This document shows, piece after piece, positions 9,575 to 19,616 of a DNA stretch of 64,000 bases (positions are counted from its first letter, which is position 1; each line of letters begins with the position of its first letter). The notes under the pieces were generated by a model. That model did no database searches. It was given only the letters and a program-made list of their open reading frames with translations, and had not been told where the DNA came from. Source of the DNA: Bradyrhizobium sp. LLZ17 (GTDB lineage: Bacteria; Pseudomonadota; Alphaproteobacteria; Rhizobiales; Xanthobacteraceae); the NCBI RefSeq assembly GCF_041200145.1, contig NZ_CP165734.1, forward strand, positions 806,001-870,000, in the 5' to 3' direction. Both the position numbers and the translations under genes were made by a program.

Positions 9575-10925
9575 GTGAACGATTCCATTCCCGCGATTCT
9601 GCCGCGCGGCAAGGGCCACCAATTTCTTCTCTATGGCGACTCCTGTTCGGGCGTGCCCGCTGCACCGCACGAACAGACCTTCGCCTCGGTCAATGCGGTC
9701 GTTCAACGTCTAAGACCGCAACCTGAATTCATTCTGTTTCCGGGCGATGAAATCATCGGACTAACGCCCGATCCGGGCGTGCTGCGCGCGCAGTGGCGCT
9801 ACTGGCTGGATACGGAAATGGCATGGCTCGACCGTGCGGCCACCCCGATCTGGCACACAACCGGCAATCACACGACCTATGATCTGATGAGCGAGGCAGT
9901 GTTTCGCGCGGTGCTGGACCTGCCGAACAATGGGCCCCCCGGGGCAAGCCGGCCTCTCCTATTTCGTGCGGCGCGGCGACCTCTTGATGGTGTTCGTCAA
10001 CACACTCTGGAGCGGCCTTGGCGGTGAAGGCCATGTCGAACTCGCCTGGTTGGAAGCAACGCTCCGGGAACATGGCGACGCCCGACATAAGCTCGTGCTT
10101 GGCCATCATCCGGTATTTCCGATCAACGGCTTTACGGGGACGTATCAGCGCGAGATCGGCCACGAATATTCTCGCCCGTTTTGGGACATCCTGGTGAACC
10201 AAAACGTGCTGGCCTATCTGTGCAGCCACATCCTCGCCTTCGACGTGCAGGCGCATCGCGGCGTCCTGCAGATTTGCACTGCGGGCGCGGGAACGGCCCA
10301 CAGGATGCCGGAAGGCGTCGAGTACCTGCATTGCGTTCAGGCTGCGCTTGACGAGCAAGGCCTGCGTTATCAGGTGCTCGATATCGACGGCGCCGTCAGG
10401 GAGCGGATGGAATGGCCGTTGCCCGATCCTGATCCTGCCGGGTGGAGAGAGCTGCCGCTCGGAGATGTCGAAGCGCCGTTGAGCGGGTGTGTGCAGAGCG
10501 GAGGTCGGATCGAGCTGAGACTATTGGGGCAAAGCGCCGCGACCGATGTCGCGTCGGCCCAGACGATTTTGACGGCCTTCGCGCCTGGTTCGATCGCGCC
10601 GTTCTGGCTCGGGCTCCGCGGGCCGAAGCAAACCCTGACAGCGATCGTTGGTCGTCAGCCGGGGCGTAGTCCGTCCTATTGGTTTGGACCTGATCTTCCA
10701 GCAGGCGACGGTTTCGATATCCACGTCACGATCTATCCGGATATGGGTCCCGGCGGTCTCCTGTACCGCCATCACAACTCCTCCCTCTGGTCGTCGTTCA
10801 CTGCTGCGGCGGCGCAAGGCCTGGAGCAGCTTTCGTGGCCGCGGCATTGGGCGATCGGTCACGGGCAAGGCGGCAGCGAAGACCGCGCCTTCAGAGGTGC
10901 GGCCTTGAATGTGCTGATCGCGTGA
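9575..10925 (+). CDS. Calcineurin-like metallophosphoesterase (frameshifted)
   Basis: About 449 residues. Binuclear-metal motifs appear in order: LLYGDSCSG, LFPGDE, TTGNH and LGHHPVF, followed by a beta-rich C-terminal half of unknown role. The first motif has Cys where GDxH families have His. No signal peptide is visible. The start is GTG 9575. The frame changes at 9935-9940, where a C6 run should probably be C5, restoring NNGPPGQAGLSYFV. It is a phosphoesterase by motif only; the substrate could be a nucleotide, a phosphodiester or a phosphoprotein. Confidence 0.75.
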
Positions 10926-10952
10926 GCGGGCCTCAAAAAATCTGCGGCTGGG

Positions 10953-11702
10953 TCAGCTCAAGACATCCTTCTGCATCTTGCCGCCGTAGAAATGGAAGAA
11001 CGGCACCGGCGCGTCGTGGCGGAGCGGGCCGGTGGCAAGGCGGGTGTCGAGCTCGTTGAGCACGTTGCGCGTCATCGGATGCAGATCGGCAAGCGGCTTT
11101 GAGCCGAGCTCGACCCAGACCAACTCGACCAGCTCAGCGTCCGCATGAATCACGCCCTCGACGCGGTGGGTGATCGCGGAGGCATCCGCCGTGAAGAAGC
11201 GCGTATCGAACCGCTTGACGCGGCCGGGCGGGGTGATCGCGCGCGCGATCAGGAACAGGCTTGATGGGTCAGGCAACAGGCCCGCGTCCGCAAACGGCTT
11301 CCAGTTGCCCTCGAGCTTCGGCACTTTGCCCTCCGCCTTGCGGCCGAGGCAAAGGCCGGTCTCCTCGCAGGCCTCGCGGATCGCGGCGATCGCCAGCGAC
11401 TTCGCGCGCGAGGCCGGTGTCTTCGGACTGCCCTTGGCGAGGTTGGCTTCCAGCTCGGGCGTGATGGGCGCCGCGCAGGGCACGCGATGGTCGTCCTTGT
11501 CGACACGGCCGCCGGGGAAGACGAATTTTCCGGGCATGAACACCACCTTGTCGTGGCGCTTGCCGACCAGAACCTTTGGAATGGCGCCGCTGCGATCGAC
11601 CAGGATCAGTGTCGCGGCATCCTTCGGGCGGAAATAGGGATGGTGGTCGGCTTCCTTGCCCTCGTGAATCTTGGCCTTTTCCCCTTGCGCAATATCCGTC
11701 AT
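10953..11702 (-). CDS. Nudix hydrolase
   Basis: A 249-residue protein with a Nudix domain: FVFPGGRVD near residue 62, a longer than usual insert, then AAIREACEETGLCLG carrying the metal-binding REACEE core. The long spacing between the glycines and the helix resembles NUDT19/CoA-pyrophosphatase-like proteins rather than MutT. It hydrolyses a nucleoside-diphosphate-linked substrate with Mg2+; which one cannot be told. It lies downstream of DUF983 on the same strand (32-base gap) and may be the end of the topA-rnr transcript. Confidence 0.85.
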   Translation of the reverse strand: MTDIAQGEKAKIHEGKEADHHPYFRPKDAATLILVDRSGAIPKVLVGKRHDKVVFMPGKFVFPGGRVDKDDHRVPCAAPITPELEANLAKGSPKTPASRAKSLAIAAIREACEETGLCLGRKAEGKVPKLEGNWKPFADAGLLPDPSSLFLIARAITPPGRVKRFDTRFFTADASAITHRVEGVIHADAELVELVWVELGSKPLADLHPMTRNVLNELDTRLATGPLRHDAPVPFFHFYGGKMQKDVLS

Positions 11703-11734
11703 GTCCTCACCCGCAACCGCTTTTGCTTATTTGG

Positions 11735-12166
11735 CTACACCGGCGGAATACCATCCGGCGGGCTGTCGTCAAACCCGTGCATGCGCAGAGCCCATTGCAA
11801 GCCGACCACAGCTCCCTTCACCGGTTGCAACAAGGCCAGCGAGGCGACGAAGGTGAAGGGCAGATAGGCCGCGAAGCTGAGCCAGATCGGCGTGGTGTAA
11901 TTGGTCTCGATCCACAAGATGGAAGGCACCACGACGTGGCCGACCATGACGATGACGAGATAGGCGGGCAGATCGTCGGCACGATGCGGGGTGAAGTCGA
12001 GGCCGCAGGCCGAACAATTGTCCGCCGTCTTCAGGAAGGCGCGGAACAGCTTGCCTTCGCCGCAGCGCGGGCAGCGGCCGCGAAAGCCGCGCCGCATCGC
12101 GCTCCAAAGATCGCGCTTTTCGATCAGGCCGGTCTCGCGCGTCCAGATCTTTGGGACCGTGTTCAT
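11735..12166 (-). CDS. DUF983 zinc-ribbon membrane protein
   Basis: A 143-residue protein with an N-terminal zinc ribbon (CPRCGEGK near residues 32-39, CSACGLDF near 51-58), then two or three membrane segments (PAYLVIVMVGHVVVP, FTFVASLALLQPV). DUF983 proteins are conserved in alphaproteobacteria with unknown role. It starts two bases after rnr ends, so it is in the same operon as rnr and topA. Confidence 0.85.
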   Translation of the reverse strand: MNTVPKIWTRETGLIEKRDLWSAMRRGFRGRCPRCGEGKLFRAFLKTADNCSACGLDFTPHRADDLPAYLVIVMVGHVVVPSILWIETNYTTPIWLSFAAYLPFTFVASLALLQPVKGAVVGLQWALRMHGFDDSPPDGIPPV

Positions 12167-12168
12167 CG

Positions 12169-14508
12169 CTACCAGGCCTTGCCCTTTCCGCTCTTGCCCT
12201 TGCTTTTGCCCTTCTTCGCCTTGCCGGATTTCTTCTCCGGCTTGCGCTTGCTCGGGCTGCGTCCGGGATGCGCCATGAACGAGGGACGGCGCTGCGGACT
12301 GGATGACCTGCGGCCGCGCGGTGCGGTCTCGCCGCTCGACGACAGCAGCTCGAAGCGCAGCGCGCCTGCGATCGGGGCTGCTTCGATCAGCCGGACGTCG
12401 ACCACGTCACCCAGCTGATGCATGGTGCCGCTGCGCGTGCCGACCAGGGCGTGGCGGCCCTCGTCATAGTTGAAATATTCCGTGCCCAAGGACCTGATCG
12501 GGATCAGCCCGTCGGCGCCGGTATCAGCGAGCTTGACGAACAGGCCGGCGCGCGTGACCCCGGAGACGCGGCCCTGGAAGGTCGACCCGATGCGGTCGGC
12601 GAGGTGATGCGCGATCAGCCGGTCGACCGTCTCGCGCTCCGCCTTCATCGCGCGCCGCTCGGTCACCGAAATGTGGGCTGCGACTTCGCTTAAGGTTTCC
12701 GGCGTCTCGCTGTCGGGCAGCGCACCCTCGCCAAGACCGAGCGCGCGGACCAGCGCGCGGTGCACGACGAGATCGGCATAGCGGCGGATCGGCGAGGTGA
12801 AATGCGCGTAGCGGCGCAGGTTCAGGCCGAAATGACCGTAATTCTCCGCGGAATATTCGGCCTGCGCCTGCGCGCGCAGCACGACTTCGCTGACCAGCGG
12901 GAAGTGGTCCTGGCCTTCGAGCTGCGCCAGCGCGCGGTTGAACAGAGCGGGGCGCAGCGCGCCACTTTTGGCGAAGGGAACGTCGAGCGTCTGCAAAAAC
13001 TCTGCGAGGGCGTGGACCTTCTCCAGCGTCGGCTCGTCATGCACGCGGTAGATCAGCGGCAGCGACTTCTTCTCCAGCATCTCGGCGGCCGCGACATTGG
13101 CGAGGATCATGAACTCCTCGATCAGCTTGTGCGCATCCAGCCTGTCAGGCACGATGACGCGATCGACCGTGCCGTCGCTCTTGAGCAGGATCTTGCGCTC
13201 GGGCAGATCGAGATTGAGCGGATCGCGCTCGTCGCGGGCGCGCTTGACGCAGGCATAGGCGGCATAAAGCGGCTTCAGGATGGGCTCGAGCAGGGGACCG
13301 GTGGTGTCGTCCGGCCGTCCGTCGATCGCGGCCTGTGCCTGCGCGTAATTCAGCTTGGCCGCGGAGCGCATCAGGACGCGGTGGAAGCTGTGCGAACGCT
13401 TGCGTCCATCCGGCGCAATGATCATCCGCACCGCGAGTGCGCCGCGCGGCTCGCCCGGCACCAGCGAGCAGAGATCGTTGGAGATGCGCTCGGGCAGCAT
13501 CGGTACGACGCGGTCGGGGAAATAGACCGAATTGCCGCGGTCGAGCGCGTTGCGGTCGAGCGCGGTGCCCGGCCGGACGTAGAAGCTCACATCGGCGATG
13601 GCGACGTCGACGATGAAGCCGCCCTTGTTGTTCGGATCGGGATCGGGTTGCGCATGCACCGCGTCGTCGTGATCCTTGGCATCGGGCGGATCGATGGTGA
13701 CGAGCGGAACGTCGCGCCAATCCTCGCGTCCCCTGAGATTTGCGGGCTCGGCCGCTTCCGCCTCGCGCTCCGCCGCGGGCGAGAATTGCAGCGGGATATC
13801 GTGGGCGTAGATCGCGATCAGGCTGATCGCCTTCTCCGACTTGACCGAGCCGAGCTTCTCCTTCACGCGCCCGGAGGCGAGGCCAAAGCCGCGCGAGCGG
13901 ACGATGTCGACGCTGACGAGGTCGCCGTCCTGCGCGCCGTGGGTCTCGGTGGGGGCGATGTTCAGTTCGCGGTCGGCAGACTTCTTGTCCACCGGGATCA
14001 GCCGTCCACCGCCTTCGGGAAGCTCGCGGAACACGCCGAGGATGCGGGTCTTGGTCTTGTCGAAGACCTTGATGATGTGGCCGCGATAAGCCGGGCCTTC
14101 GCTCTCGTTCGACGGCTCGACGTGCAGCAGCGCGCGATCGCCGACGCCGGCTGCAGTGCCGGGCTTGGGCCGGCGCGGCATTTGGATGATGATTTTGGGG
14201 GGCTCGCCGCTCTCGACCTCGTCCCATTCGGTGGGGGAGGCGATCAGCTCGCCGTCGGCGTCGCGGCCGGTGATGTCAGCGACGAGCGTCGGCGGCAGGC
14301 TGTCCGGCTCCGAGATCTTGTGGCGTTTCTTCTTGACGACACCATCATCGGCGAGCTCGCGCAGCATGCGCTTGAGCTCGACGCGATCGGCGTTCTTCAG
14401 GCCGAACTCCCGCGCGATCTCGCGGGTGCCGACATTTCCGTGGTTTGCCTTGATGAAGGCGACGATGGCGTCCCGGTCGGGAAAGCCACGGTCATTCTTG
14501 CGTTTCAC
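12169..14508 (-). CDS. rnr: Ribonuclease R
   Basis: A 779-residue 3'-5' exoribonuclease of the RNB family. In order: a helix-turn-helix region (residues 1-75), cold-shock-like domains, the RNB catalytic domain with the metal-binding cluster PPDAKDHDDAVHA near residue 275, and a C-terminal S1 domain (GRVSGVTRAGLFVKL). A strongly basic Lys/Gly tail (KRKPEKKSGKAKKGKSKG) fits binding to structured RNA. The start is GTG 14508, 8 bases downstream of the topA stop, so the genes are likely cotranscribed. It works in mRNA and rRNA decay and, with SmpB/tmRNA, in clearing non-stop messages; smpB is at 47.2 kb. Confidence 0.95.
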   Translation of the reverse strand: MKRKNDRGFPDRDAIVAFIKANHGNVGTREIAREFGLKNADRVELKRMLRELADDGVVKKKRHKISEPDSLPPTLVADITGRDADGELIASPTEWDEVESGEPPKIIIQMPRRPKPGTAAGVGDRALLHVEPSNESEGPAYRGHIIKVFDKTKTRILGVFRELPEGGGRLIPVDKKSADRELNIAPTETHGAQDGDLVSVDIVRSRGFGLASGRVKEKLGSVKSEKAISLIAIYAHDIPLQFSPAAEREAEAAEPANLRGREDWRDVPLVTIDPPDAKDHDDAVHAQPDPDPNNKGGFIVDVAIADVSFYVRPGTALDRNALDRGNSVYFPDRVVPMLPERISNDLCSLVPGEPRGALAVRMIIAPDGRKRSHSFHRVLMRSAAKLNYAQAQAAIDGRPDDTTGPLLEPILKPLYAAYACVKRARDERDPLNLDLPERKILLKSDGTVDRVIVPDRLDAHKLIEEFMILANVAAAEMLEKKSLPLIYRVHDEPTLEKVHALAEFLQTLDVPFAKSGALRPALFNRALAQLEGQDHFPLVSEVVLRAQAQAEYSAENYGHFGLNLRRYAHFTSPIRRYADLVVHRALVRALGLGEGALPDSETPETLSEVAAHISVTERRAMKAERETVDRLIAHHLADRIGSTFQGRVSGVTRAGLFVKLADTGADGLIPIRSLGTEYFNYDEGRHALVGTRSGTMHQLGDVVDVRLIEAAPIAGALRFELLSSSGETAPRGRRSSSPQRRPSFMAHPGRSPSKRKPEKKSGKAKKGKSKGKSGKGKAW

Positions 14509-14516
14509 TTAGCCTC

Positions 14517-17272
14517 TTAAGTCGTGCCGGCACTCTTCTTGGCCGGAGCTTTGGCGGCAACCGCCTTGGTCGCCGACGCCTTGACGGCCGAAGTCTTGGC
14601 CGTCGACGACACGGCTGCGCGCGCCTTGCTGGTGGATTCGGATTTGGTTTTGGCCGCGGCTTTCTTCGCGGCCGGTTTCTTCGGCTTTGGCGCGGTGTCC
14701 GCGCCATCGGCGGCTTTGGCGGCCTTCGCCTTCTTCGCAGGCTTGGCGGCCTTCTTCGGCTTGCCGCCACCCTTGGCCGCGCGTTCGTCGATCAGCGCGA
14801 TCGCTTGCGCCAGCGTGACCGAATCCTTCTCGAACTCGCCGGGAATGGTCGCGTTGACGCCGCCGGCGGTGACGTAGGGGCCGTAGCGGCCGCCCTTCAC
14901 TGTGACGGTGCCGAGGGTGGGATGATCGCCGATGACCTTGCCGGGATCGGCGCCGAAACGGCGGCTCGGGCCCTTGGCAATTTTCTCGGCAATCAGCGTC
15001 ACGGCGCGGTTGAGGCCGATGTCGAAGACCTCATCGCCGGCCTCCAGGCTGGCGTAGGTTTTCTCGTGCTTGACGAACGGCCCGAAGCGGCCGAGGCCTG
15101 CGGTGATCGGCTCGCCGGTTTCCGGATGCTTGCCGATCTCGCGCGGCAGCGACAACAGCTTGAGCGCATGCTCGAGCTCGATATCGCCGGGCGAGGTACC
15201 CTTGGGGATGCCCGCGCGCTTCGGCTTCTCGCCTTCGGCATAGTCCTTCTGCTCGCCGAGCTGGATGTAGGGGCCGAACCGGCCGGCCTTGACCCAGACG
15301 TCGCGACCCGTATCAGGATCCTGTCCCAGCGACCGGTCGGCGCTGGCCTCGCCGTCGGCGGCGAGCTGACGGGTGTAGCGGCATTCCGGATAGTTCGAGC
15401 AGCCGACGAAGGCGCCGAACTTGCCGGCCTTCAGATTGAGCCGGCCATTGCCGCAACTCGGGCACTGCCGGATGTCGCCGCCGTCGGTGCGCTGCGGATA
15501 GATGTGCTGTCCGAGGAGGTCGTCGAGCACGTCCAGCACCTGCGCGACGCGCAGATCCTTGATCTCGTCGACCGCGCCGATGAAGCCGGTCCAGAAATCC
15601 TTCAGCACCTGCTGCCAGGAGATCTCGTTATTGGAGATGCGATCGAGCTGCTCTTCCAGATTGGCGGTGAAGTCATACTCGACATAGCGGCTGAAGAAGC
15701 TTTCGAGGAACGCGACCACGACGCGGCCCTTGTCCTCGCCGTGCAGGCGCTTCTTCTCCAGCTTGACGTAGCCGCGGTCCTTCAGGACCTGCAGGATCGA
15801 GGCGTAGGTCGAGGGCCGGCCGATGCCGAGCTCTTCCATGCGCTTGACCAGCGAGGCCTCCGAAAAACGCGGCGGCGGCTCGGTGAAATGCTGGGTGACG
15901 GCGAGCGACTGCCGCTTCAGGGCGTCGTTCGGGCTCATCGCCGGCAGGCGGCGGAATCCTCATCCTCTTCGTCGTCGCGGCCTTCCTGATAAAGCGCGAG
16001 GAAACCGTCGAACTTGACGACCTGGCCGGTGGCGCGCAGCTCCAGCGTGCGGCCGCCGACCTTCGCGGTGATATCGACCGTGGTGCGCTCCAGCTCGGCC
16101 GATTCCATCTGGCTCGCGATGGTGCGCTTCCAGATCAGCTCGTAGAGCCTGGCCTGATCGGAATCGAGCCTGCGGCTCATGCTGTCGGGCCGCCGCGACA
16201 TGTCGGTCGGGCGGATCGCTTCGTGCGCTTCCTGGGCGTTTTTGGCCTTGGCCTGGTACTGGCGCGGGGCCTCCGGCACGTAGGCGTTGCCGTAATCCTC
16301 GCCGATCACCTTGCGGGCCTGGGTGATCGCGGACGGATCGATCTGCACGCCGTCGGTCCGCATATAAGTAATGAGTCCGGTGGTCTCGCCGCCGATGTCG
16401 ATGCCTTCATAAAGGCGCTGCGCGATCCGCATCGTGTGCGCCGGCGCAAAGCCGTATTTGCGGCTGGCTTCCTGCTGCAGCGTCGAAGTGGTGAAGGGCG
16501 CCTGCGGATTGCGCCGGGCCGGCTTGGCGTCGACCGCGGTCACCGCGTAGGCGGCGGCTTCGAGCGCCTTCTTGAAGTCCTCGGCTTCCGCGCCGGTGCC
16601 GATGTCGAGGCGCTGGATCTTCTTGCCGTCGGCGCCGACCAGACGCGCCTCGAAGGCATCGCCGCGCGGCGTCAGCAGCGTCGCGATCAGCGACCAATAT
16701 TCGCGCGCCACGAATTTCTCGATCTCGAGCTCGCGGTCGCAGACCAGCCGCAGCGCCACCGACTGGACGCGGCCGGCCGAGCGGGCGCCGGGCAGCTTGC
16801 GCCACAGCACGGGGGAGAGGGTGAAGCCGACCAGATAATCCAGTGCGCGGCGTGCCATATAGGCGTCGACCAGCGCGCCGTCGATCTGGCGCGGATGCTT
16901 CATCGCGTCCGTGACGGCCTGCTTGGTGATGGCGTTGAACACCACGCGCTCGATCTTGTGATCCTTGAGCGCGCGCTTCTCCTTCAACACCTCCAGCACG
17001 TGCCAGGAGATGGCTTCGCCCTCGCGATCAGGGTCGGTGGCGAGAATCAGGCGGTCGGCGCCCTTCAGCGATTTGGCGATGTCATTGAGCCGGCCGGCCG
17101 CCTTGGGATCGATCTCCCAGATCATCTTGAAATTGGCGTCCGGATCGACGGAACCGTTCTTGGCGGGCAGGTCGCGGACATGGCCGAACGAGGCCAGAAC
17201 CTCGTAGGACGAGCCCAGATATTTGTTGATCGTCTTGGCTTTCGCCGGCGACTCCACAATAACGATATTCAT
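14517..17272 (-). CDS. topA: DNA topoisomerase I (frameshifted)
   Basis: About 918 residues from the ATG at 17272. The Toprim domain starts MNIVIVESPAKAKTI; its acidic motif is ATDPDREGEAISW (80-90). The catalytic Tyr is near 303 in GLITYMRTDGV. C-terminal zinc ribbon (CPSCGNGRL ... VGCSNYPEC) and repeated topoisomerase C-terminal modules precede an Ala/Lys-rich tail of over 80 residues. It relaxes negative supercoils and is essential in most bacteria. The frame changes near 15953, where a C is missing (GATTCCGCC should be GATTCCCGCC), joining DEDS to RRLPAMSPNDALK. A genuine loss here is implausible. Confidence 0.95.
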
Positions 17273-17498
17273 GTAGTTCCAGTAACTTACGGGGAAATTA
17301 TGGGCCGAATTCGACGAGATTCGCGTCGGCCGCTTCGACCCGAACATGGGTGGTGAGGCCTCCGCTGTCAAATCGGAGGGTGTTGAAAGGCTCCCGGATC
17401 GGAAAAGTTTCATATCGGGTAAGTTGTAGAATACCACCTTGGAGTTGCGGTCGGTGTCAGCGTACAGTTTCGGCGGGGATGGATTCGGATGGGGTCTG

Positions 17499-17738
17499 TT
17501 GGCAAAGCCAAGAAAGAAACGGGGGCGCGCCGCGTCTGGCGTGCAAGGACGCGCGCGCCACGAGGAACCGGGTGAGGGCGGGGCGGATGAGGCCGTCGCC
17601 TTCATCGCCGAGCAGGTGGCCGTACTGCGCAAGCTCGCCGAGCGCCACAGACTGGACGTGCTGCATCATCTCCTGGGAATGACGCAGCTGGAGGCCGACG
17701 AGCATTTGCGGCTGCGGACCAGGCGCAAGCTGTCGTGA
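17499..17738 (+). CDS. Small conserved-looking protein, divergent from topA
   Basis: A 79-residue basic protein if started at TTG 17499 (after GGATGGGG); TTG 17439 and GTG 17454 are alternatives. The N-terminal half is Lys/Arg-rich. The C-terminal half is a predicted helix (AFIAEQVAVLRKLAERH ... LDVLHHLLGMTQLEADE) with coding-like composition. I cannot assign a function. It lies between topA and a repeat cluster. Confidence 0.5.
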   Translation: MAKPRKKRGRAASGVQGRARHEEPGEGGADEAVAFIAEQVAVLRKLAERHRLDVLHHLLGMTQLEADEHLRLRTRRKLS

Positions 17739-17759
17739 GGGGCGAGGCGGCTACCGGTC

Positions 17760-17895
17760 GGTCATCCTGCGGCGCGAGTGGCGCGATGCCAGGCATCGCG
17801 CCCGGAGCCTCGAAGGATGAACGGCCAGAATGCAGCCGGGCCGTCGCCCTTCGAGGCTCGCCGTGCGCTGCAGGCCGAGCACCTCAGGATGATGG
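17760..17895. repeat. Intergenic inverted repeat, family D
   Basis: It starts GTCATCCTGCGG and ends CACCTCAGGATGATG. Internal GCCTCGAAGGATGA and CCCTTCGAGGCTCG arms match the family D units at 6558-6693, and a GCGCGATGCCAGGCATCGCGC hairpin lies at 17781-17801. No gene is present between 17739 and 18077 (about 340 bases); it is all repeat. Confidence 0.7.
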
Positions 17896-17981
17896 TGAGA
17901 GATTTGAGCGCGCTGCGCGACCCCCGGCATTGCAATGACGCTGCGGACGAGGCGCAAGCTCGTGAGGGGCGCGATTCTAAA

Positions 17982-18066
17982 GTAGCCCGGATGGAGCGCA
18001 GCGAAATCCGGGGCGTCCCGTCGCGGAGAGACTTTCCCGGATTGCGCTGCGCTTCATCCGGGCTAC
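17982..18066. repeat. Intergenic inverted repeat, family A
   Basis: Arms 17982-18010 (GTAGCCCGGATGGAGCGCAG) and 18036-18066 (ending CTTCATCCGGGCTAC) are complementary. This is the same family as 1337-1417. It ends 11 bases short of the HxlR stop, so it may serve as a transcription end. Confidence 0.8.
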
Positions 18067-18077
18067 GCGCGGATCCG

Positions 18078-18545
18078 TCACGCCGACCGCCGGCGCTGCG
18101 CGGGGCGCGGCTTCAGCGTGGTGTCGGCCTGGCTGAGCAACCGTCCGTCCGCCGCGCGCAGTTCGAGCTTCCGCACCGGGCGGCCTTTCGCGCGATCGAC
18201 CAGGAAGGTCGCGATTTCCTCCGGGCGATCGTCGAAGGCCTCGCTCCATTGCCGGAGCGCGACCAGGATCGGGAAGGTGCCACGGCCCTTCGCCGTCAGC
18301 ACATATTCCTGATAGGGGCTGCCGTCGGAGGCGGGCGCGGTCGCCAGGATGCCGTGGTCGAGCAGTGAGCGCAGCCGCACGGCCAGGATGTTCTTCGCCA
18401 TGCCGAGCTTGCTCTGGAATTCGCCGAAGCGGCGGACGCCGCGCAGCGCCTCGCGGATGATCAGCAGCGACCACCAGTCGCCGATCGCTTCCAGCGACCG
18501 TGCGATCGGGCAGGCATCGCCCTCGAAGCTCGTTCGTTTCACCAT
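18078..18545 (-). CDS. HxlR-family transcriptional regulator
   Basis: A 155-residue winged-helix regulator. It has the family signature: a conserved Cys near residue 12 (GDACPIARSLEAIGDWW), then LLIIREALRGVRRFGEF and KNILAVRLRSLLDHGIL. Family members such as HxlR, YodB and HypR sense electrophiles or aldehydes, often through that Cys. It is divergent from the SDR gene, sharing a 122-base intergenic region with an inverted repeat, so it probably controls that gene and itself. Confidence 0.9.
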   Translation of the reverse strand: MVKRTSFEGDACPIARSLEAIGDWWSLLIIREALRGVRRFGEFQSKLGMAKNILAVRLRSLLDHGILATAPASDGSPYQEYVLTAKGRGTFPILVALRQWSEAFDDRPEEIATFLVDRAKGRPVRKLELRAADGRLLSQADTTLKPRPAQRRRSA

Positions 18546-18596
18546 GGTGTCGTCCCGCTCATTCGACCGGATCCCCGGCGCCGATCACGCGCTTGT

Positions 18597-18656
18597 GTGG
18601 TTGCATCATAAAACCATATGCCCTAGATCGCAAGTGTAGTTTCATTATGCAACCAC
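18597..18656. promoter_or_regulatory. Inverted-repeat operator between HxlR and SDR genes
   Basis: Left arm GTGGTTGCATCATAAAAC (18597-18614) and right arm GTTTCATTATGCAACCAC (18639-18656) are complementary at 16 of 18 positions. The centres are 42 bases apart, about four helical turns. The right arm abuts the SDR ribosome site (GGAGG at 18658-18662). The position suits repression of the SDR gene by the HxlR protein. Confidence 0.65.
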
Positions 18657-18667
18657 TGGAGGCGAGC

Positions 18668-19441
18668 GTGAGGCTCAGCAAAAAGACGGCACTGATCACC
18701 GGCGGCAACAGCGGCATCGGGCTTGCGACGGCAAAACTGTTCGTGGCCGAGGGCGCCAAGGTGGTGATCACCGGGCGCAACAAGGAGACGCTCGAGGCCG
18801 CTGCGAAGGCGCTCGGGCCGAACGCACTCGCGCTGGCGGCCGATGCCACTGACATCGCCGCCACCGAAGCCGCGATCAAGAAGGGCGCCGAAAAGTTCGG
18901 CAAGTTCGATATCGTGTTCGCCAATGCGGGCATCGCAGGCGGTACGCCGCTCGGCTCGGCCACGCTGGAGACCTTCGAGAAGGTCATCAGCACCAACCTG
19001 ACCGGCGTGTTCTTCACGGTCCAGTCGGCGCTGCCTTATCTCAACGACAATGCCTCCATCGTCCTCAACGGTTCCGTGATCTCCGTGCTCGGCATTCCCG
19101 GCTATTCGGCCTACGGCGCCGCCAAGGCCGGCGTGCGCGCGATGGCGCGGATCATGGCGTCCGAGCTGTCGCCGCGCGGCATTCGCGTCAACGTCGTTGC
19201 GCCCGGCGCGATCCGCACGCCGATCTGGGGGCCTGCGACCGCAACGCCCGAAGCCGAGAAGGAGTTCGAGAAGCGGATCGCGCTGTCGACTCCGCTCGGC
19301 CGCATCGGTGAAACCGATCACGTCGCGAAAACCGTCTTGTTCCTTGCATCGGATGATTCCGCGCACGTGCAGGGCCAGGAGATCTTCGTCGATGGCGGTT
19401 CGACGGGATCGCCCGCGGGCGCGCCGATCTATCGCGGTTGA
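18668..19441 (+). CDS. SDR-family oxidoreductase
   Basis: A 257-residue short-chain dehydrogenase/reductase with the cofactor motif ITGGNSGIG (residues 10-18), structural NAG (FANAGIAGG), catalytic Ser in NGSVIS, and YSAYGAAK with the catalytic Tyr and Lys. The C-terminus has the usual QEIFVDGGS. The GTG start at 18668 is preferred because GGAGG sits just upstream. It oxidises or reduces a carbonyl/alcohol with NAD(P); the substrate is unknown. It is divergent from an HxlR regulator, which suggests induction by a reactive carbonyl or quinone. Confidence 0.9.
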   Translation: MRLSKKTALITGGNSGIGLATAKLFVAEGAKVVITGRNKETLEAAAKALGPNALALAADATDIAATEAAIKKGAEKFGKFDIVFANAGIAGGTPLGSATLETFEKVISTNLTGVFFTVQSALPYLNDNASIVLNGSVISVLGIPGYSAYGAAKAGVRAMARIMASELSPRGIRVNVVAPGAIRTPIWGPATATPEAEKEFEKRIALSTPLGRIGETDHVAKTVLFLASDDSAHVQGQEIFVDGGSTGSPAGAPIYRG

Positions 19442-19616
19442 TCAATTCAAGTGAAAATTGAATCGGCCGGTGCATCGACAGCGGTTGCGCCGGTCGGTTC
19501 CCGCATCCAGCGAGATGTATTTTCTGAAGCTTGCGTGATGCGTTGAACCTTCACGCGTGCTGCCAAGACCTTTTTACGGGCCGGGATTATAAGATCACCC
19601 ATTTAAGGGAACCGTC

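Noticed and set aside
12760..14520. Long open frame opposite rnr
   Set aside because: The minus strand carries intact RNase R motifs. The plus frame has no motifs and an artefactual composition.
15935..15960. Programmed ribosomal frameshift in topA
   Set aside because: No slippery heptamer and no downstream pseudoknot is evident. Many unrelated genes share similar breaks, so a common technical cause is simpler.
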